Below, one piece after another: positions 19,530 to 24,770 of a stretch of DNA of 39,533 nucleotides (its first letter is position 1; each line of letters starts with the position of its first letter). A program made the position numbers and the translations under genes. The stretch lies in IMG/VR virus record IMGVR_UViG_3300021602_000422, positions 1-39,533 of that record. One strand, given 5' to 3'. A model generated the notes under the pieces. The model was not told where the DNA came from, did no database searches, and saw only the letters and a list, made by a program, of their open reading frames with translations. This stretch comes from a virus.

Positions 19530-19844
19530 ATGACAACATTATCGAAAGCATATGTAGTTGCGCCCGCAGCGCCAGCAGTCACCGTTACTGATTTTTCAGT
19601 AGTAGATGTTCAAGAAAACTATGGTTATCAACCAGCAAATGTAGATCTTGATGCCCCGGGAATGAGGGAAAATTATGGCCGCGGCCAGAAAAATTCAGTC
19701 CAGGCAGTTATTTCGTTACCGACCACTCCGCCGACTCTTCGTACTATTATGGTATGGAAAGATGCAGAGTACCTGGCAGTTCGCGGAATATGGACAGATG
19801 ATACGATGAATGCCGCAATCAAGGCTATATTAGAAGCTGAATAA
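19530..19844 (+). CDS. Hypothetical protein, 104 residues
   Basis: Starts at ATG 19530 with AAAGGA nine bases upstream; in-frame codons further upstream lie inside the previous gene and are unlikely starts. The Ala/Val/Pro-rich beginning (YVVAPAAPAVTV) has no charged signal-peptide start. The product is mostly beta-prone with a C-terminal helix (NAAIKAILEAE). I recognise no family. As the last gene before a promoter-rich non-coding stretch, it closes the glycan cassette. Confidence 0.7.
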   Translation: MTTLSKAYVVAPAAPAVTVTDFSVVDVQENYGYQPANVDLDAPGMRENYGRGQKNSVQAVISLPTTPPTLRTIMVWKDAEYLAVRGIWTDDTMNAAIKAILEAE

Positions 19845-19848
19845 CCAG

Positions 19849-19877
19849 TTGACACCTATCTAAGAAGGTGTTAGAAT
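19849..19877 (+). promoter_or_regulatory. Sigma70-type promoter 1 of the 20 kb array
   Basis: TTGACA (19849-19854), 17-nt spacer, TAGAAT (19872-19877). The spacer carries an inverted repeat ACACCT-N8-AGGTGT overlapping the -35, a plausible operator. It lies 5 nt after the stop of the 104-residue gene and points into a gene-free stretch. Confidence 0.75.
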
Positions 19878-19944
19878 GATTTTTGTAATAGATTTTATGG
19901 TGGGCACTAAATAGACACAGTGCATTCAACGATAGAGACGACGG

Positions 19945-19973
19945 TTGACACCTATCTAATATGTTGTTACAAT
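19945..19973 (+). promoter_or_regulatory. Sigma70-type promoter 2 of the array
   Basis: TTGACA (19945-19950), 17-nt spacer, TACAAT (19968-19973). The first 9 nt of its spacer repeat those of promoter 1, so the two are recent duplicates. Confidence 0.75.
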
Positions 19974-19980
19974 GACAGAA

Positions 19981-19988
19981 GATAAATA
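19981..19988 (+). promoter_or_regulatory. Late-promoter-like box GATAAATA
   Basis: Sits just downstream of sigma70-type promoter 2, at about its expected transcription start. No gene follows within 300 nt, so any transcript would be non-coding or reach the small ORF at 20293. Confidence 0.4.
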
Positions 19989-20035
19989 AAAATGTAGCAA
20001 AATATATCTGTCTCTAAGAAGATAACTGAAATGAC

Positions 20036-20064
20036 TTGACAGGTTACTATAATTGTGTTAAACT
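20036..20064 (+). promoter_or_regulatory. Sigma70-type promoter 3 of the array
   Basis: TTGACA (20036-20041), 17-nt spacer, TAAACT (20059-20064). The predicted RNA begins near 20071 and folds: GTAGAT (20071) can pair with ATCTAC near 20134, enclosing a CTGGC/GCCAG hairpin. Confidence 0.65.
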
Positions 20065-20189
20065 TGCTACGTAGATTAAGATGGTGTCTATAGTGGGTCT
20101 GGCGAAATACTTGCCAGGTTTGAAAGAGATGTAGATCTACACTTACTATTCATTATTTTAGATAGATTATGCTTCGAATGATAGGATGG

Positions 20190-20218
20190 TTGACATATAG
20201 ACATCTATATAGTACACT
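20190..20218 (+). promoter_or_regulatory. Sigma70-type promoter 4 of the array
   Basis: TTGACA (20190-20195), 17-nt spacer, TACACT (20213-20218). The spacer contains TATAGA-CA-TCTATA, another inverted repeat in operator position. It is followed at once by a late-type box, so the same leader could be read early and late. Confidence 0.7.
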
Positions 20219-20233
20219 GATTACTTGGTAGAT

Positions 20234-20241
20234 GATAAATA
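20234..20241 (+). promoter_or_regulatory. Late-promoter-like box GATAAATA
   Basis: Lies 51 nt before the ATG of the 51-residue ORF at 20293 and downstream of sigma70-type promoter 4. Confidence 0.5.
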
Positions 20242-20292
20242 ACTTTATGTAAGCAGGTGCTTGCATAACTAACTTTAATTGGAATTTTTGAA

Positions 20293-20448
20293 ATGGCTTT
20301 ATTTAACTTGAAACAGACGCAACTGGTGGCACAGCCCTCCATGCATCTCTGTGCAGGTTATTGGGTCGGGTTTACATCAATGCCAGCGGGTAATAGTGAA
20401 CGTGATACAATTAAAACGGCTTCTTTCTATAAGGAGACTGGGAACTAA
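20293..20448 (+). CDS. Possible small protein, 51 residues
   Basis: ATG at 20293, stop TAA at 20446. The product starts MALFNLKQTQLV and contains a Trp/Tyr-rich centre. It sits between a promoter pair (sigma70-type and late-type) and a strong terminator at 20478, which is the layout of a transcribed unit, but the Shine-Dalgarno is poor and no family is recognised. It could be a non-coding RNA that happens to have an open frame. Confidence 0.45.
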   Translation: MALFNLKQTQLVAQPSMHLCAGYWVGFTSMPAGNSERDTIKTASFYKETGN

Positions 20449-20477
20449 GAAAAAGTAACCAGCAAATTTATAAAAAG

Positions 20478-20507
20478 AAGCCGCTCAGGAAACTAAGCGG
20501 CTTTTTT
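20478..20507 (+). terminator. Rho-independent terminator
   Basis: AAGCCGCT pairs with AGCGGCTT (20478-20485 with 20496-20503) around a 10-nt loop, followed by a run of T. The A-rich left flank would give a T-rich tail on the opposite strand, so it may work in both directions and separate the promoter array from the minus-strand endonuclease. Confidence 0.9.
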
Positions 20508-20543
20508 GTTGATCGCTGTGAAGCGTGACGTTAGTTAGTGTGA

Positions 20544-20602
20544 AGTACTCCAGAAACGAGATCTGGTCCCCGCACTTAAAACATGGGGAGAATGGGCGTA
20601 CT
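20544..20602. ncRNA. Structured RNA candidate, three-way junction
   Basis: AGTAC (20544-20548) pairs with GTACT (20598-20602), enclosing two perfect hairpins: CCAGA/TCTGG (20550-20566) and TCCCC/GGGGA (20567-20589). This is a compact three-way junction in a gene-free region. Strand and function are unknown. Confidence 0.45.
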
Positions 20603-20645
20603 GAAGCATAAAACTTATGGAGATAACATAGGGAGTAAGAATCAG

Positions 20646-20687
20646 GTTAGGGTATCGACCCTAACATATCTAGCAGAAATGCTAGGT
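20646..20687. ncRNA. Twin hairpins, one with GAAA tetraloop
   Basis: GTTAGGGT/ACCCTAAC with an ATCG loop (20646-20665), then an 8-bp stem ATCTAGCA/TGCTAGGT (one G-U) capped by GAAA (20668-20687). Perfect stems and a GNRA loop indicate selected RNA structure. Confidence 0.5.
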
Positions 20688-20761
20688 ATTATAAAACAAT
20701 ATTGATTAGTGAATCAGAGGTGCCATCCAGCGTTGAAACATTATTGATATTGTTTTATAAT
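20688..20761. repeat. 15-bp perfect inverted repeat
   Basis: ATTATAAAACAATAT (20688-20702) is the exact reverse complement of 20747-20761, with 44 nt between containing a small TGATT/AATCA hairpin. It lies 16 nt beyond the 3' end of the minus-strand GIY-YIG gene, so it may be that gene's transcription end, an operator or the edge of the mobile unit. Confidence 0.6.
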
Positions 20762-20777
20762 GCCTATTATAAAAAGA

Positions 20778-21398
20778 TTAAACTTTTTTCTTATGTTTTT
20801 TTCCTAAATTTGTCTTTTTATACTTTCTCCCCATATACCATCCGTTGGTCTTGTAGGAATCGAGTTGCTCTAACGGAACATATAAAGATTTCATCTCAAC
20901 ATCATTTGAAATCCATTTGTGAAATGATGCAGGGTTTATAAAAGTAGGCGATTGAAAAAACATTTTGCCTTCACTTACTAATTTTTTAGAAGAAGTTGAT
21001 AGTTTCTTTGATACTTCTCCTCGATAAACGGGATCATTCTTTAATTTGGCAGATTTAATTAATGATGCTTCTTTTTGTTGACCGGGTTTATGACCCTGAT
21101 TAGGTAAAGAGTTAATATAAGAAAAAGAGCCAGATCCTCCCTCTATGATATTATAGGTATTAGGTAGATTTACAAAATCGTGATTTACAATTTCTGCTTC
21201 TTTATCGAACATTTCTTGCTCAGCATTGAAAAATTCTAAAATTTCTTTTGTAAAATTTTCTATACCATATTTTTTAATAGCACGATTAATGTTTATTCCA
21301 GATCCAAAATAGTTATCATTCATATTAGTTGTTTTATGAATGCCTATATAGATTTTATTATTGATGTTGTTTATGATTTTGTAGAGATAGTAATACAT
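20778..21398 (-). CDS. GIY-YIG homing endonuclease
   Basis: 206 residues. The N-terminus has YYYLYKIIN and KIYIGIHK (the GIY and YIG strands) and NYFGSG, followed by a helix ending KEAEIVNHDF, as in Seg-type phage endonucleases. The C-terminus (KWISND..., NGWYMGR) is a small module shared with the HNH enzyme at 30181 (CWVCNID..., NGWVKGR), probably a DNA-binding unit. AAAGGA Shine-Dalgarno and a perfect TATAAATA box lie directly upstream on the minus strand. It is placed at the left edge of the tRNA array, as expected of a gene that spreads into or protects that region. Confidence 0.9.
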   Translation of the reverse strand: MYYYLYKIINNINNKIYIGIHKTTNMNDNYFGSGININRAIKKYGIENFTKEILEFFNAEQEMFDKEAEIVNHDFVNLPNTYNIIEGGSGSFSYINSLPNQGHKPGQQKEASLIKSAKLKNDPVYRGEVSKKLSTSSKKLVSEGKMFFQSPTFINPASFHKWISNDVEMKSLYVPLEQLDSYKTNGWYMGRKYKKTNLGKKHKKKV

Positions 21399-21414
21399 TT
21401 TGTTTCCTTTATTG

Positions 21415-21422
21415 TATTTATA
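21415..21422 (-). promoter_or_regulatory. Late promoter TATAAATA (minus strand)
   Basis: Exact T4 late consensus 16 nt upstream of the GIY-YIG start on the minus strand. The expected start would give a leader of only about 10 nt that overlaps the Shine-Dalgarno. Confidence 0.6.
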
Positions 21423-21452
21423 CGGTATCGGGGATGGTTTATACTAATTTAG

Positions 21453-21547
21453 ATATTAAAACATATTACAGACCCGAAGGGATTACGAATTAAGCGTAAT
21501 CAGATCCTTAAATGGAACCTGGGAATAGGCGTAGTATGTTTTAATAT
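21453..21547. ncRNA. Stem-enclosed RNA element A (17-bp outer stem)
   Basis: Positions 21453-21469 pair with 21531-21547 (17 bp, one G-U). The interior contains a 7-bp hairpin GATTACG/CGTAATC with a 7-nt loop (21481-21501). The outer arm is identical over 17 nt to element H at 31948. No gene or complete tRNA is present. Confidence 0.5.
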
Positions 21548-21604
21548 ACACATTCGGAACCAAATGGGAGTGAAAAGTCCGTGGCAGAGTGTGTAGAATT
21601 ATTT

Positions 21605-21691
21605 GGTGTAGCGATACAGTTGGAGAGGTATGATGGGCTGTAACCCCGTTTCCGTAAGGATGAGTAGGTTCGAATCCTACGTGCACCACCA
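21605..21691 (+). tRNA. tRNA-Tyr(GTA)
   Basis: Class II layout with long variable arm. Acceptor GGTGTAG with GTGCACC (one mismatch), D stem ATAC/GTAT, anticodon loop CTGTAAC, T arm GTAGG/CCTAC with canonical TTCGAAT loop; CCA encoded. Confidence 0.88.
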
Positions 21692-21760
21692 AGAAGCCGC
21701 GTTAGGAGATGCGATTATCAGTAGAAATCTACCCATCGGGTGCGATGCCTGTTTTAATGT

Positions 21761-21808
21761 TGGGGTGAATGGTGTTTACAGCGGGTTCGATTCCCGCATG
21801 GTCCACCA
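21761..21808 (+). pseudogene. tRNA fragment (5' Trp-like end fused to a T arm)
   Basis: GGGGTGAATGGTGTTTA resembles the start of the Trp tRNA at 28405, joined without anticodon arm to a perfect T arm (GCGGG, TTCGATT, CCCGC) and an encoded CCA. The acceptor halves do not pair, so this is a deletion product. Confidence 0.6.
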
Positions 21809-21810
21809 AA

Positions 21811-21943
21811 AGTGTTCTCCGAAGTGACTAGGAATTGAGGCGGTCATCGAGTTGAGGGTTCCGGAAGAAACAGCCGGGTAAGAAGTGTATACAACCTCCT
21901 TTAACCGACCAGTGAGGTGACTGGATGAGAAGCACAGAATACT
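21811..21943. ncRNA. Stem-enclosed RNA element N
   Basis: AGTGTTCT (21811-21818) pairs with AGAATACT (21936-21943). The interior includes a CCAGT/ACTGG hairpin. No gene or tRNA can be placed inside. It has the same size class of outer stem as the other inter-tRNA elements but a larger interior. Confidence 0.35.
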
Positions 21944-21983
21944 TTTGATGGGCCAAGGTTGGATCCTGCTCCTAGGGCGAACG

Positions 21984-22012
21984 GTCGGGTTCGATTCCCG
22001 CCCACTCCACCA
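21984..22012 (+). pseudogene. tRNA 3' fragment
   Basis: T arm (CGGG, TTCGATT, CCCG), seven acceptor bases CCACTCC and encoded ACCA. No matching 5' acceptor strand (GGAGTGG) lies within tRNA distance upstream. Confidence 0.55.
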
Positions 22013-22021
22013 AACAATTTA

Positions 22022-22107
22022 GGTCGTCTATACCGTTAAGGAGACGGTCCGGACTGTAAATCCGGCGCTTAAAAGCTCTGTTGGATCGTTACCAACGTCG
22101 ACCACCA
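22022..22107 (+). tRNA. tRNA-Tyr(GTA), second copy with ATCGTTA T-loop
   Basis: Acceptor GGTCGTC/GTCGACC (one mismatch), anticodon stem CCGGA/TCCGG with loop CTGTAAA, class II variable arm (GCTT/AAGC), T stem GTTGG/CCAAC perfect, CCA encoded. The T-loop is ATCGTTA instead of TTCRANY, swapping the usual T54-A58 pair for A54-T58. Confidence 0.85.
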
Positions 22108-22126
22108 AGATACTCTATCTTAAACA

Positions 22127-22170
22127 GTTGCACATTGGTTAAGGTAGGAAAGGTAGAGTGCAACCTACCT
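22127..22170. ncRNA. H-type RNA pseudoknot
   Basis: Stem 1: GTTGCAC (22127-22133) with GTGCAAC (22158-22164). Stem 2: AGGTAG (22142-22147) with CTACCT (22165-22170). The two stems interleave and would stack directly, forming a classical H-type pseudoknot of 7 and 6 bp. Confidence 0.6.
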
Positions 22171-22208
22171 GAGAGATATGGCAAATCTAGTTTAGTCCTA
22201 GTAGTTCG

Positions 22209-22256
22209 TTGTCTGAAACTGACAAGCACCATTAATCAGTAGATCCTGTACTGATT
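22209..22256. ncRNA. Two hairpins following the pseudoknot
   Basis: TTGTC/GACAA with a 7-nt loop (22209-22225) and AATCAGTA/TACTGATT with a 7-nt loop (22234-22256). With the pseudoknot they make a ~130-nt structured stretch between two tRNAs. Confidence 0.45.
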
Positions 22257-22280
22257 TAAAAGAAAAAGGATCACATATAT

Positions 22281-22366
22281 GGGCTTTGGGACTGCTGGGG
22301 TGGTCGCCGGTTTTGCAAGTCGGTTCGCGGAAGCACAGATGAGTTCGATTCTCATAAGGTCCACCA
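22281..22366 (+). tRNA. tRNA-Ala(TGC) with long variable arm
   Basis: Acceptor GGGCTTT/AAGGTCC (two G-U), D stem GACT/GGTC, anticodon loop TTTGCAA (TGC), T arm ATGAG/CTCAT with TTCGATT, CCA encoded. The ~15-nt variable region is unusual for Ala, and the anticodon stem has adjacent G-U pairs, so identity is less certain than the fold. Confidence 0.65.
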
Positions 22367-22373
22367 AGTTTAC

Positions 22374-22419
22374 GGGGCGTACAATAGTTACTATATGTTA
22401 TACATACCATGCTCCACCA
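22374..22419 (+). ncRNA. 46-nt mini-tRNA-like RNA with CCA end
   Basis: GGGGCGT pairs with ATGCTCC (7 bp, two G-U) followed by ACCA, but only 28 nt lie between and no D, anticodon or T arm can be drawn. Similar to the mini element at 32101. Either a deletion remnant or an acceptor minihelix. Confidence 0.5.
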
Positions 22420-22426
22420 ATTTTAA

Positions 22427-22482
22427 AGAATGCGTTCTGCAAATATAAAAATTCAACTTTTAATTGAAAAATAAGCATTCTG
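22427..22482 (+). ncRNA. tRNA-like element B, anticodon loop UUU (Lys)
   Basis: Outer stem AGAATGC (22427-22433) with GCATTCT (22475-22481). Inner hairpin TTCAA/TTGAA (22452-22468) with 7-nt loop CTTTTAA, a canonical anticodon loop for Lys UUU. There is a CTGCAA segment after the 5' arm and GTTTTAAT after the 3' arm. No D or T arm and no CCA. Confidence 0.6.
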
Positions 22483-22493
22483 TTTTAATTTTA

Positions 22494-22572
22494 GGGGGTA
22501 GGGACTGCATGGTGTGGTCGCTACACTGTCAATGTAGAGTTCAGGTCGGATCGTTACCGATTATCCCCGCCA
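22494..22572 (+). tRNA. tRNA-Asp(GTC) with ATCGTTA T-loop
   Basis: Acceptor GGGGGTA/TATCCCC, D stem GACT/GGTC, anticodon stem CTACA/TGTAG with loop CTGTCAA, T stem GTCGG/CCGAT enclosing ATCGTTA, G discriminator, CCA encoded. Confidence 0.87.
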
Positions 22573-22580
22573 ATTTTCAA

Positions 22581-22637
22581 AGACTACCTACAGCAATTTA
22601 AAAAATTCACTGTAAATGAAACCAAATGTGTAGTCTG
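22581..22637 (+). ncRNA. tRNA-like element C, anticodon loop GUA (Tyr)
   Basis: Outer stem AGACTAC (22581-22587) with GTAGTCT (22630-22636), CTACAGCAA after the 5' arm, hairpin TTCA/TGAA (22606-22620) with loop CTGTAAA, identical to the loop of tRNA-Tyr at 22022. GTTTTAAT follows. No CCA. Confidence 0.6.
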
Positions 22638-22647
22638 TTTTAATATT

Positions 22648-22722
22648 GCCCTTGTATCCTTAGTGGTAGAGGTCCTGTTTTGTAATCAGGGTGTGTGGGT
22701 TCGATTCCTGCCTGGGGCACCA
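22648..22722 (+). tRNA. tRNA-Thr(TGT)
   Basis: Acceptor GCCCTTG/CTGGGGC (one mismatch), anticodon arm CCTGT/TCAGG with loop TTTGTAA, T arm GTGGG/CCTGC with TTCGATT, CCA encoded. Confidence 0.85.
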
Positions 22723-22742
22723 AATTTAATGAAAGATATATT

Positions 22743-23060
22743 ATGGAAGAATGGGAAAAATTGATGCATAAAAGTACAGATGCATCTTGGAAAGCTGCTA
22801 AATTCGCACAAAAATTAAAAGACCATAAACAACAATATCCCGAATTTATCATCGAACGTGTTGCAGAATGGTTTTCAAATCAAGACCATAAATACCAAGG
22901 TAAATTAGTGTATGAGAAAATTACTGATATAACTAAAGGGTTAAGAAAAATTAAATATCGTACAGAAGCTGAAATACAAGCGGAATGCGATTATAATGCA
23001 CAATTTTACAAAGACATCAAACCACAATATGATAAAGATAAAGATCCATATGGTGGCTAA
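22743..23060 (+). CDS. Hypothetical protein, 105 residues
   Basis: ATG at 22743, directly after the Thr tRNA; an in-frame codon upstream would lie inside the tRNA. Highly charged, helical (MEEWEKLMHKSTDASWKAAK; KIKYRTEAEIQAECDYNAQF) and ending DKDKDPYGG. No signal peptide or known domain. The weak Shine-Dalgarno (GAAAGA) suggests low expression. Small charged proteins between phage tRNAs are common and mostly uncharacterised. Confidence 0.7.
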   Translation: MEEWEKLMHKSTDASWKAAKFAQKLKDHKQQYPEFIIERVAEWFSNQDHKYQGKLVYEKITDITKGLRKIKYRTEAEIQAECDYNAQFYKDIKPQYDKDKDPYGG

Positions 23061-23068
23061 TTTTTCGA

Positions 23069-23130
23069 TTTAAGTATAAGAGTGTTACTGACAATAACAA
23101 CAAACAGGAGTATTGAACCTGCTACTTAAA
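23069..23130 (+). ncRNA. tRNA-like element M, anticodon loop GAC (Val), D-armless
   Basis: Outer stem TTTAAGTA (23069-23076) with TACTTAAA (23123-23130). Perfect 5-bp hairpin TGTTA/TAACA (23083-23099) with loop CTGACAA, a canonical Val GAC anticodon loop, then a CAGG/CCTG arm in T-arm position. No D arm, no CCA. Confidence 0.55.
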
Positions 23131-23141
23131 AACAATTATAT

Positions 23142-23217
23142 TCTCTAATAGCTCAGTTGGTAGAGCAAGTGGCTGTTAACCACTAGGTCCGAGGTTCGAG
23201 CCCTCGTTGGGGAGCCA
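23142..23217 (+). tRNA. tRNA-Asn(GTT)
   Basis: Acceptor TCTCTAA/TTGGGGA (7 bp), D arm GCTC/GAGC, anticodon stem AGTGG/CCACT with CTGTTAA, T arm CGAGG/CCTCG with TTCGAGC, G discriminator, CCA encoded. Confidence 0.93.
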
Positions 23218-23277
23218 AGTCAGTCTTAGAGGTTGGGTGAAACCTTCGAGCAATATGAGAAGCATTGCATGATTTAT

Positions 23278-23355
23278 TCCGCAGAACCTAAGTATGGACA
23301 TAGGCCTGGCTGTTAACCAGAGATTAATTAGGATCGTTACCTAAGTGCGGAGCCA
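23278..23355 (+). tRNA. tRNA-Asn(GTT), second copy with ATCGTTA T-loop
   Basis: Acceptor TCCGCAG/GTGCGGA (one mismatch), D stem CCTA/TAGG, anticodon CTGG/CCAG with loop CTGTTAA, T stem TTAGG/CCTAA enclosing ATCGTTA, CCA encoded. As for Tyr, the array holds one copy with a standard T-loop and one with the variant. Confidence 0.85.
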
Positions 23356-23361
23356 AGATAT

Positions 23362-23412
23362 GTTTAGTTAAGTATAACTAGTGGACTTTGAATCCATTCT
23401 ACCTAACTAAAC
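23362..23412 (+). ncRNA. tRNA-like element I, anticodon loop UUG (Gln)
   Basis: Outer stem GTTTAGTTA (23362-23370) with TAACTAAAC (23404-23412), 9 bp. Inner hairpin GTGGA/TCCAT (23381-23397) with loop CTTTGAA, identical to the loop of tRNA-Gln at 26328. No D arm, T arm or CCA. Confidence 0.6.
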
Positions 23413-23421
23413 AAATTTTAT

Positions 23422-23501
23422 CTCCGATTCGCCTAGTCTGGTCGATGGCAGCACGTTTGGGGCGTGATATAACGAGAGTTCGAATCCCTCATCGGAGACC
23501 A
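23422..23501 (+). tRNA. tRNA-Pro(TGG)
   Basis: Acceptor CTCCGAT/ATCGGAG perfect, anticodon stem CACG/CGTG with loop TTTGGGG, T-loop TTCGAAT (one T-stem mismatch), CCA encoded. Confidence 0.87.
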
Positions 23502-23506
23502 TTTTT

Positions 23507-23584
23507 CTGTGTGTAATGTCAATCTGGTAGACGGCCTGGTTTGGAACTAGGAGGCTGTAGGTTCAAATCCTATCACGCAGACCA
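23507..23584 (+). tRNA. tRNA-Pro(TGG), second copy
   Basis: Acceptor CTGTGTG/CACGCAG, anticodon stem CCTGG/CTAGG with loop TTTGGAA, T arm GTAGG/CCTAT with TTCAAAT, CCA encoded. Confidence 0.85.
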
Positions 23585-23591
23585 ATTTTAA

Positions 23592-23665
23592 CTCCGTGTA
23601 CATCAATGGCAGACTAGCTGGCCCGGAACCAGAAGACGAAGGTTCGATTCCTTCCGCGGTGACCA
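23592..23665 (+). tRNA. tRNA-Pro(CGG) with C33
   Basis: Acceptor CTCCGTG/CGCGGTG (one mismatch), anticodon stem CTGG/CCAG with loop CCCGGAA. Position 33, almost always T, is C. T arm GAAGG/CCTTC with TTCGATT, CCA encoded. Confidence 0.8.
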
Positions 23666-23673
23666 AAACAATT

Positions 23674-23747
23674 CCCTTCGTAGCTCAGTGGTAGAGCATT
23701 CGACTGATAATCGAACGATGCAGGTCCGATTCCTGACGAAGGGACCA
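23674..23747 (+). tRNA. tRNA-Ile(GAT)
   Basis: Acceptor CCCTTCG/CGAAGGG perfect, D arm GCTC/GAGC, anticodon TTCGA/TCGAA with loop CTGATAA, CAGG/CCTG T stem with TCCGATT loop (T55 replaced by C), CCA encoded. Confidence 0.92.
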
Positions 23748-23763
23748 TTTTAGAAAGTAAGGT

Positions 23764-24003
23764 ATGGAAATAATAGGTTGGATAGGCAGTATATTACTTG
23801 CCTTATGTGCTGTACCACTCGCGTGGGAATCGTACAAACAAAAACACTCAAAGGGAATATCTAACTTATTCTTAACAATGTGGTTGGTCGGTGAATTACT
23901 GACAGCCGCATATGTGCTACCAAAACAAGATTATCCGTTACTTTTTAACTATGGATTAAACATTGCTTGTTTAGTTGTTGTAGTTAGATATAAATTTAAA
24001 TAA
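23764..24003 (+). CDS. SemiSWEET/PQ-loop-like small membrane protein
   Basis: 79 residues with three hydrophobic segments (roughly 3-22, 34-52 and 57-75), the size and topology of a single SemiSWEET triple-helix bundle. The first segment ends VPLAWESYKQKHSKGISN, matching the PQ-loop pattern (Pro, then charged residues, then K-x-x-x-[IL]S) but with Ala-Trp in place of Gln. SemiSWEETs are dimeric sugar uniporters of the inner membrane. An AAGTAAGG sequence lies almost touching the ATG. It abuts the Glu tRNA at 24005, whose first base is 2 nt after the stop. Function in a phage is unknown. Confidence 0.7.
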   Translation: MEIIGWIGSILLALCAVPLAWESYKQKHSKGISNLFLTMWLVGELLTAAYVLPKQDYPLLFNYGLNIACLVVVVRYKFK

Positions 24004-24004
24004 T

Positions 24005-24079
24005 GTCTCTATCGGCTAAAGGTAGGCCGGCAGTCCTTCAAACTGCAAATCGTGAGTTCAATTCTCCGTAGAGACGCCA
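24005..24079 (+). tRNA. tRNA-Glu(TTC) with C33
   Basis: Acceptor GTCTCTA/TAGAGAC perfect, D stem GGC/GCC, anticodon GCAGT/ACTGC with loop CCTTCAA; position 33 is C. The T stem is weak (about 3 bp) with loop TTCAATT; CCA encoded. Confidence 0.78.
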
Positions 24080-24084
24080 TTTTC

Positions 24085-24177
24085 GGGCTACCTAAGGTAT
24101 TATAATCATGCAAACTGCTTGAAATTCACACGCTATGCAGCATGTTTGGGATCGTTCGATTCGATCTAAGCCCACCA
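24085..24177 (+). pseudogene. Degenerate or atypical tRNA-like gene
   Basis: GGGCT pairs with AGCCC, a perfect T arm GATCG/CGATC with TTCGATT and an ACCA end are present over 93 nt, but no anticodon stem closes. The middle instead offers two competing long pairings (CATG, CTGC and CAAAC, TGC with their partners). A class II Ser tRNA gone astray is possible. Confidence 0.5.
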
Positions 24178-24183
24178 TTTTAT

Positions 24184-24259
24184 GGGTCGTTGACAGAGCG
24201 ACAGATGTACCCGGCTCTTACCCGGTTTTAGGAGGGTTTGACTCCCTCGCGGCCCACCA
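24184..24259 (+). tRNA. tRNA-Lys(CTT)
   Basis: Acceptor GGGTCGT/GCGGCCC, anticodon CCGG core with loop CTCTTAC, T stem GAGGG/CCCTC with loop TTTGACT, CCA encoded. The T-loop lacks the usual C56 and instead supplies a -35 hexamer for the next gene. Confidence 0.82.
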
Positions 24260-24266
24260 GTATAAT
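24238..24266 (+). promoter_or_regulatory. Sigma70-type promoter inside tRNA-Lys
   Basis: TTGACT (24238-24243, in the T-loop), 17-nt spacer covering the tRNA 3' end, TATAAT (24261-24266). The expected start falls at the ATG of the HNH gene at 24272. Confidence 0.7.
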
Positions 24267-24271
24267 ATAGT

Positions 24272-24760
24272 ATGAAAAATTTATCTCAAGGCGGATGGTC
24301 ACAGGAATCAAAAGATTCGTGGAAAGTGAAATATCGGGCCACATGTGAAGCTAAACTAAAACTCCGTAGTTTTGATAATCTCGGTCATTCTAAGAAAAGA
24401 GAAAGAATCTTTGAGGAACAGAACTATTGCTGTAATAAGTGTAATTTATCTGAATGGTTAGGTGAACCAATTCCGTTAGAGATGGAACATATCGATGGCA
24501 ATAGGAAAAATAATCTTAGAGAGAATTTAGAAGGATTATGTCCAAATTGCCATGCTCAAACACCAACATATAAGAATAGAATGAATAAGAGTATTGGAAA
24601 GCAAATATATTCCGATAATCAAATTATAGAAGCATTGCAGAATAATATTTCTGCCTATTCAGCAATGAGGTCTCTAGGGATGAATCCACACGGTGGTCAT
24701 TATATAAGATTTAGAAAAATTATTAAGAAGTATAATTTAGAATTAGGTTATACAGTTTAA
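24272..24760 (+). CDS. HNH homing-type endonuclease 1
   Basis: 162 residues. CCNKC, LEMEHIDGNRKNN, NLEGLCPNCHAQTPT form the zinc-bound HNH core (residues ~50-105). The C-terminal ~55 residues (DNQIIEALQNN..., AMRSLGMN) look like the helix-turn-helix shared with the enzymes at 25710 and 30181. No Shine-Dalgarno; a near-consensus promoter ends 5 nt before the ATG, so the mRNA may be leaderless. It sits between tRNA genes. Confidence 0.9.
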   Translation: MKNLSQGGWSQESKDSWKVKYRATCEAKLKLRSFDNLGHSKKRERIFEEQNYCCNKCNLSEWLGEPIPLEMEHIDGNRKNNLRENLEGLCPNCHAQTPTYKNRMNKSIGKQIYSDNQIIEALQNNISAYSAMRSLGMNPHGGHYIRFRKIIKKYNLELGYTV

Positions 24761-24770
24761 CCCTTTATCG

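Noticed and set aside
21811-21943. Group I intron
   Set aside because: The outer pairing and the AATTGAGG string recall a P-like element, but I could not place the conserved P/Q/R/S pairings or a terminal G, so no intron is claimed.
24085-24177. Functional tRNA-Ser(TGA)
   Set aside because: A CTTGAAA loop is present, but the flanking five bases do not pair, so it is listed as degenerate.
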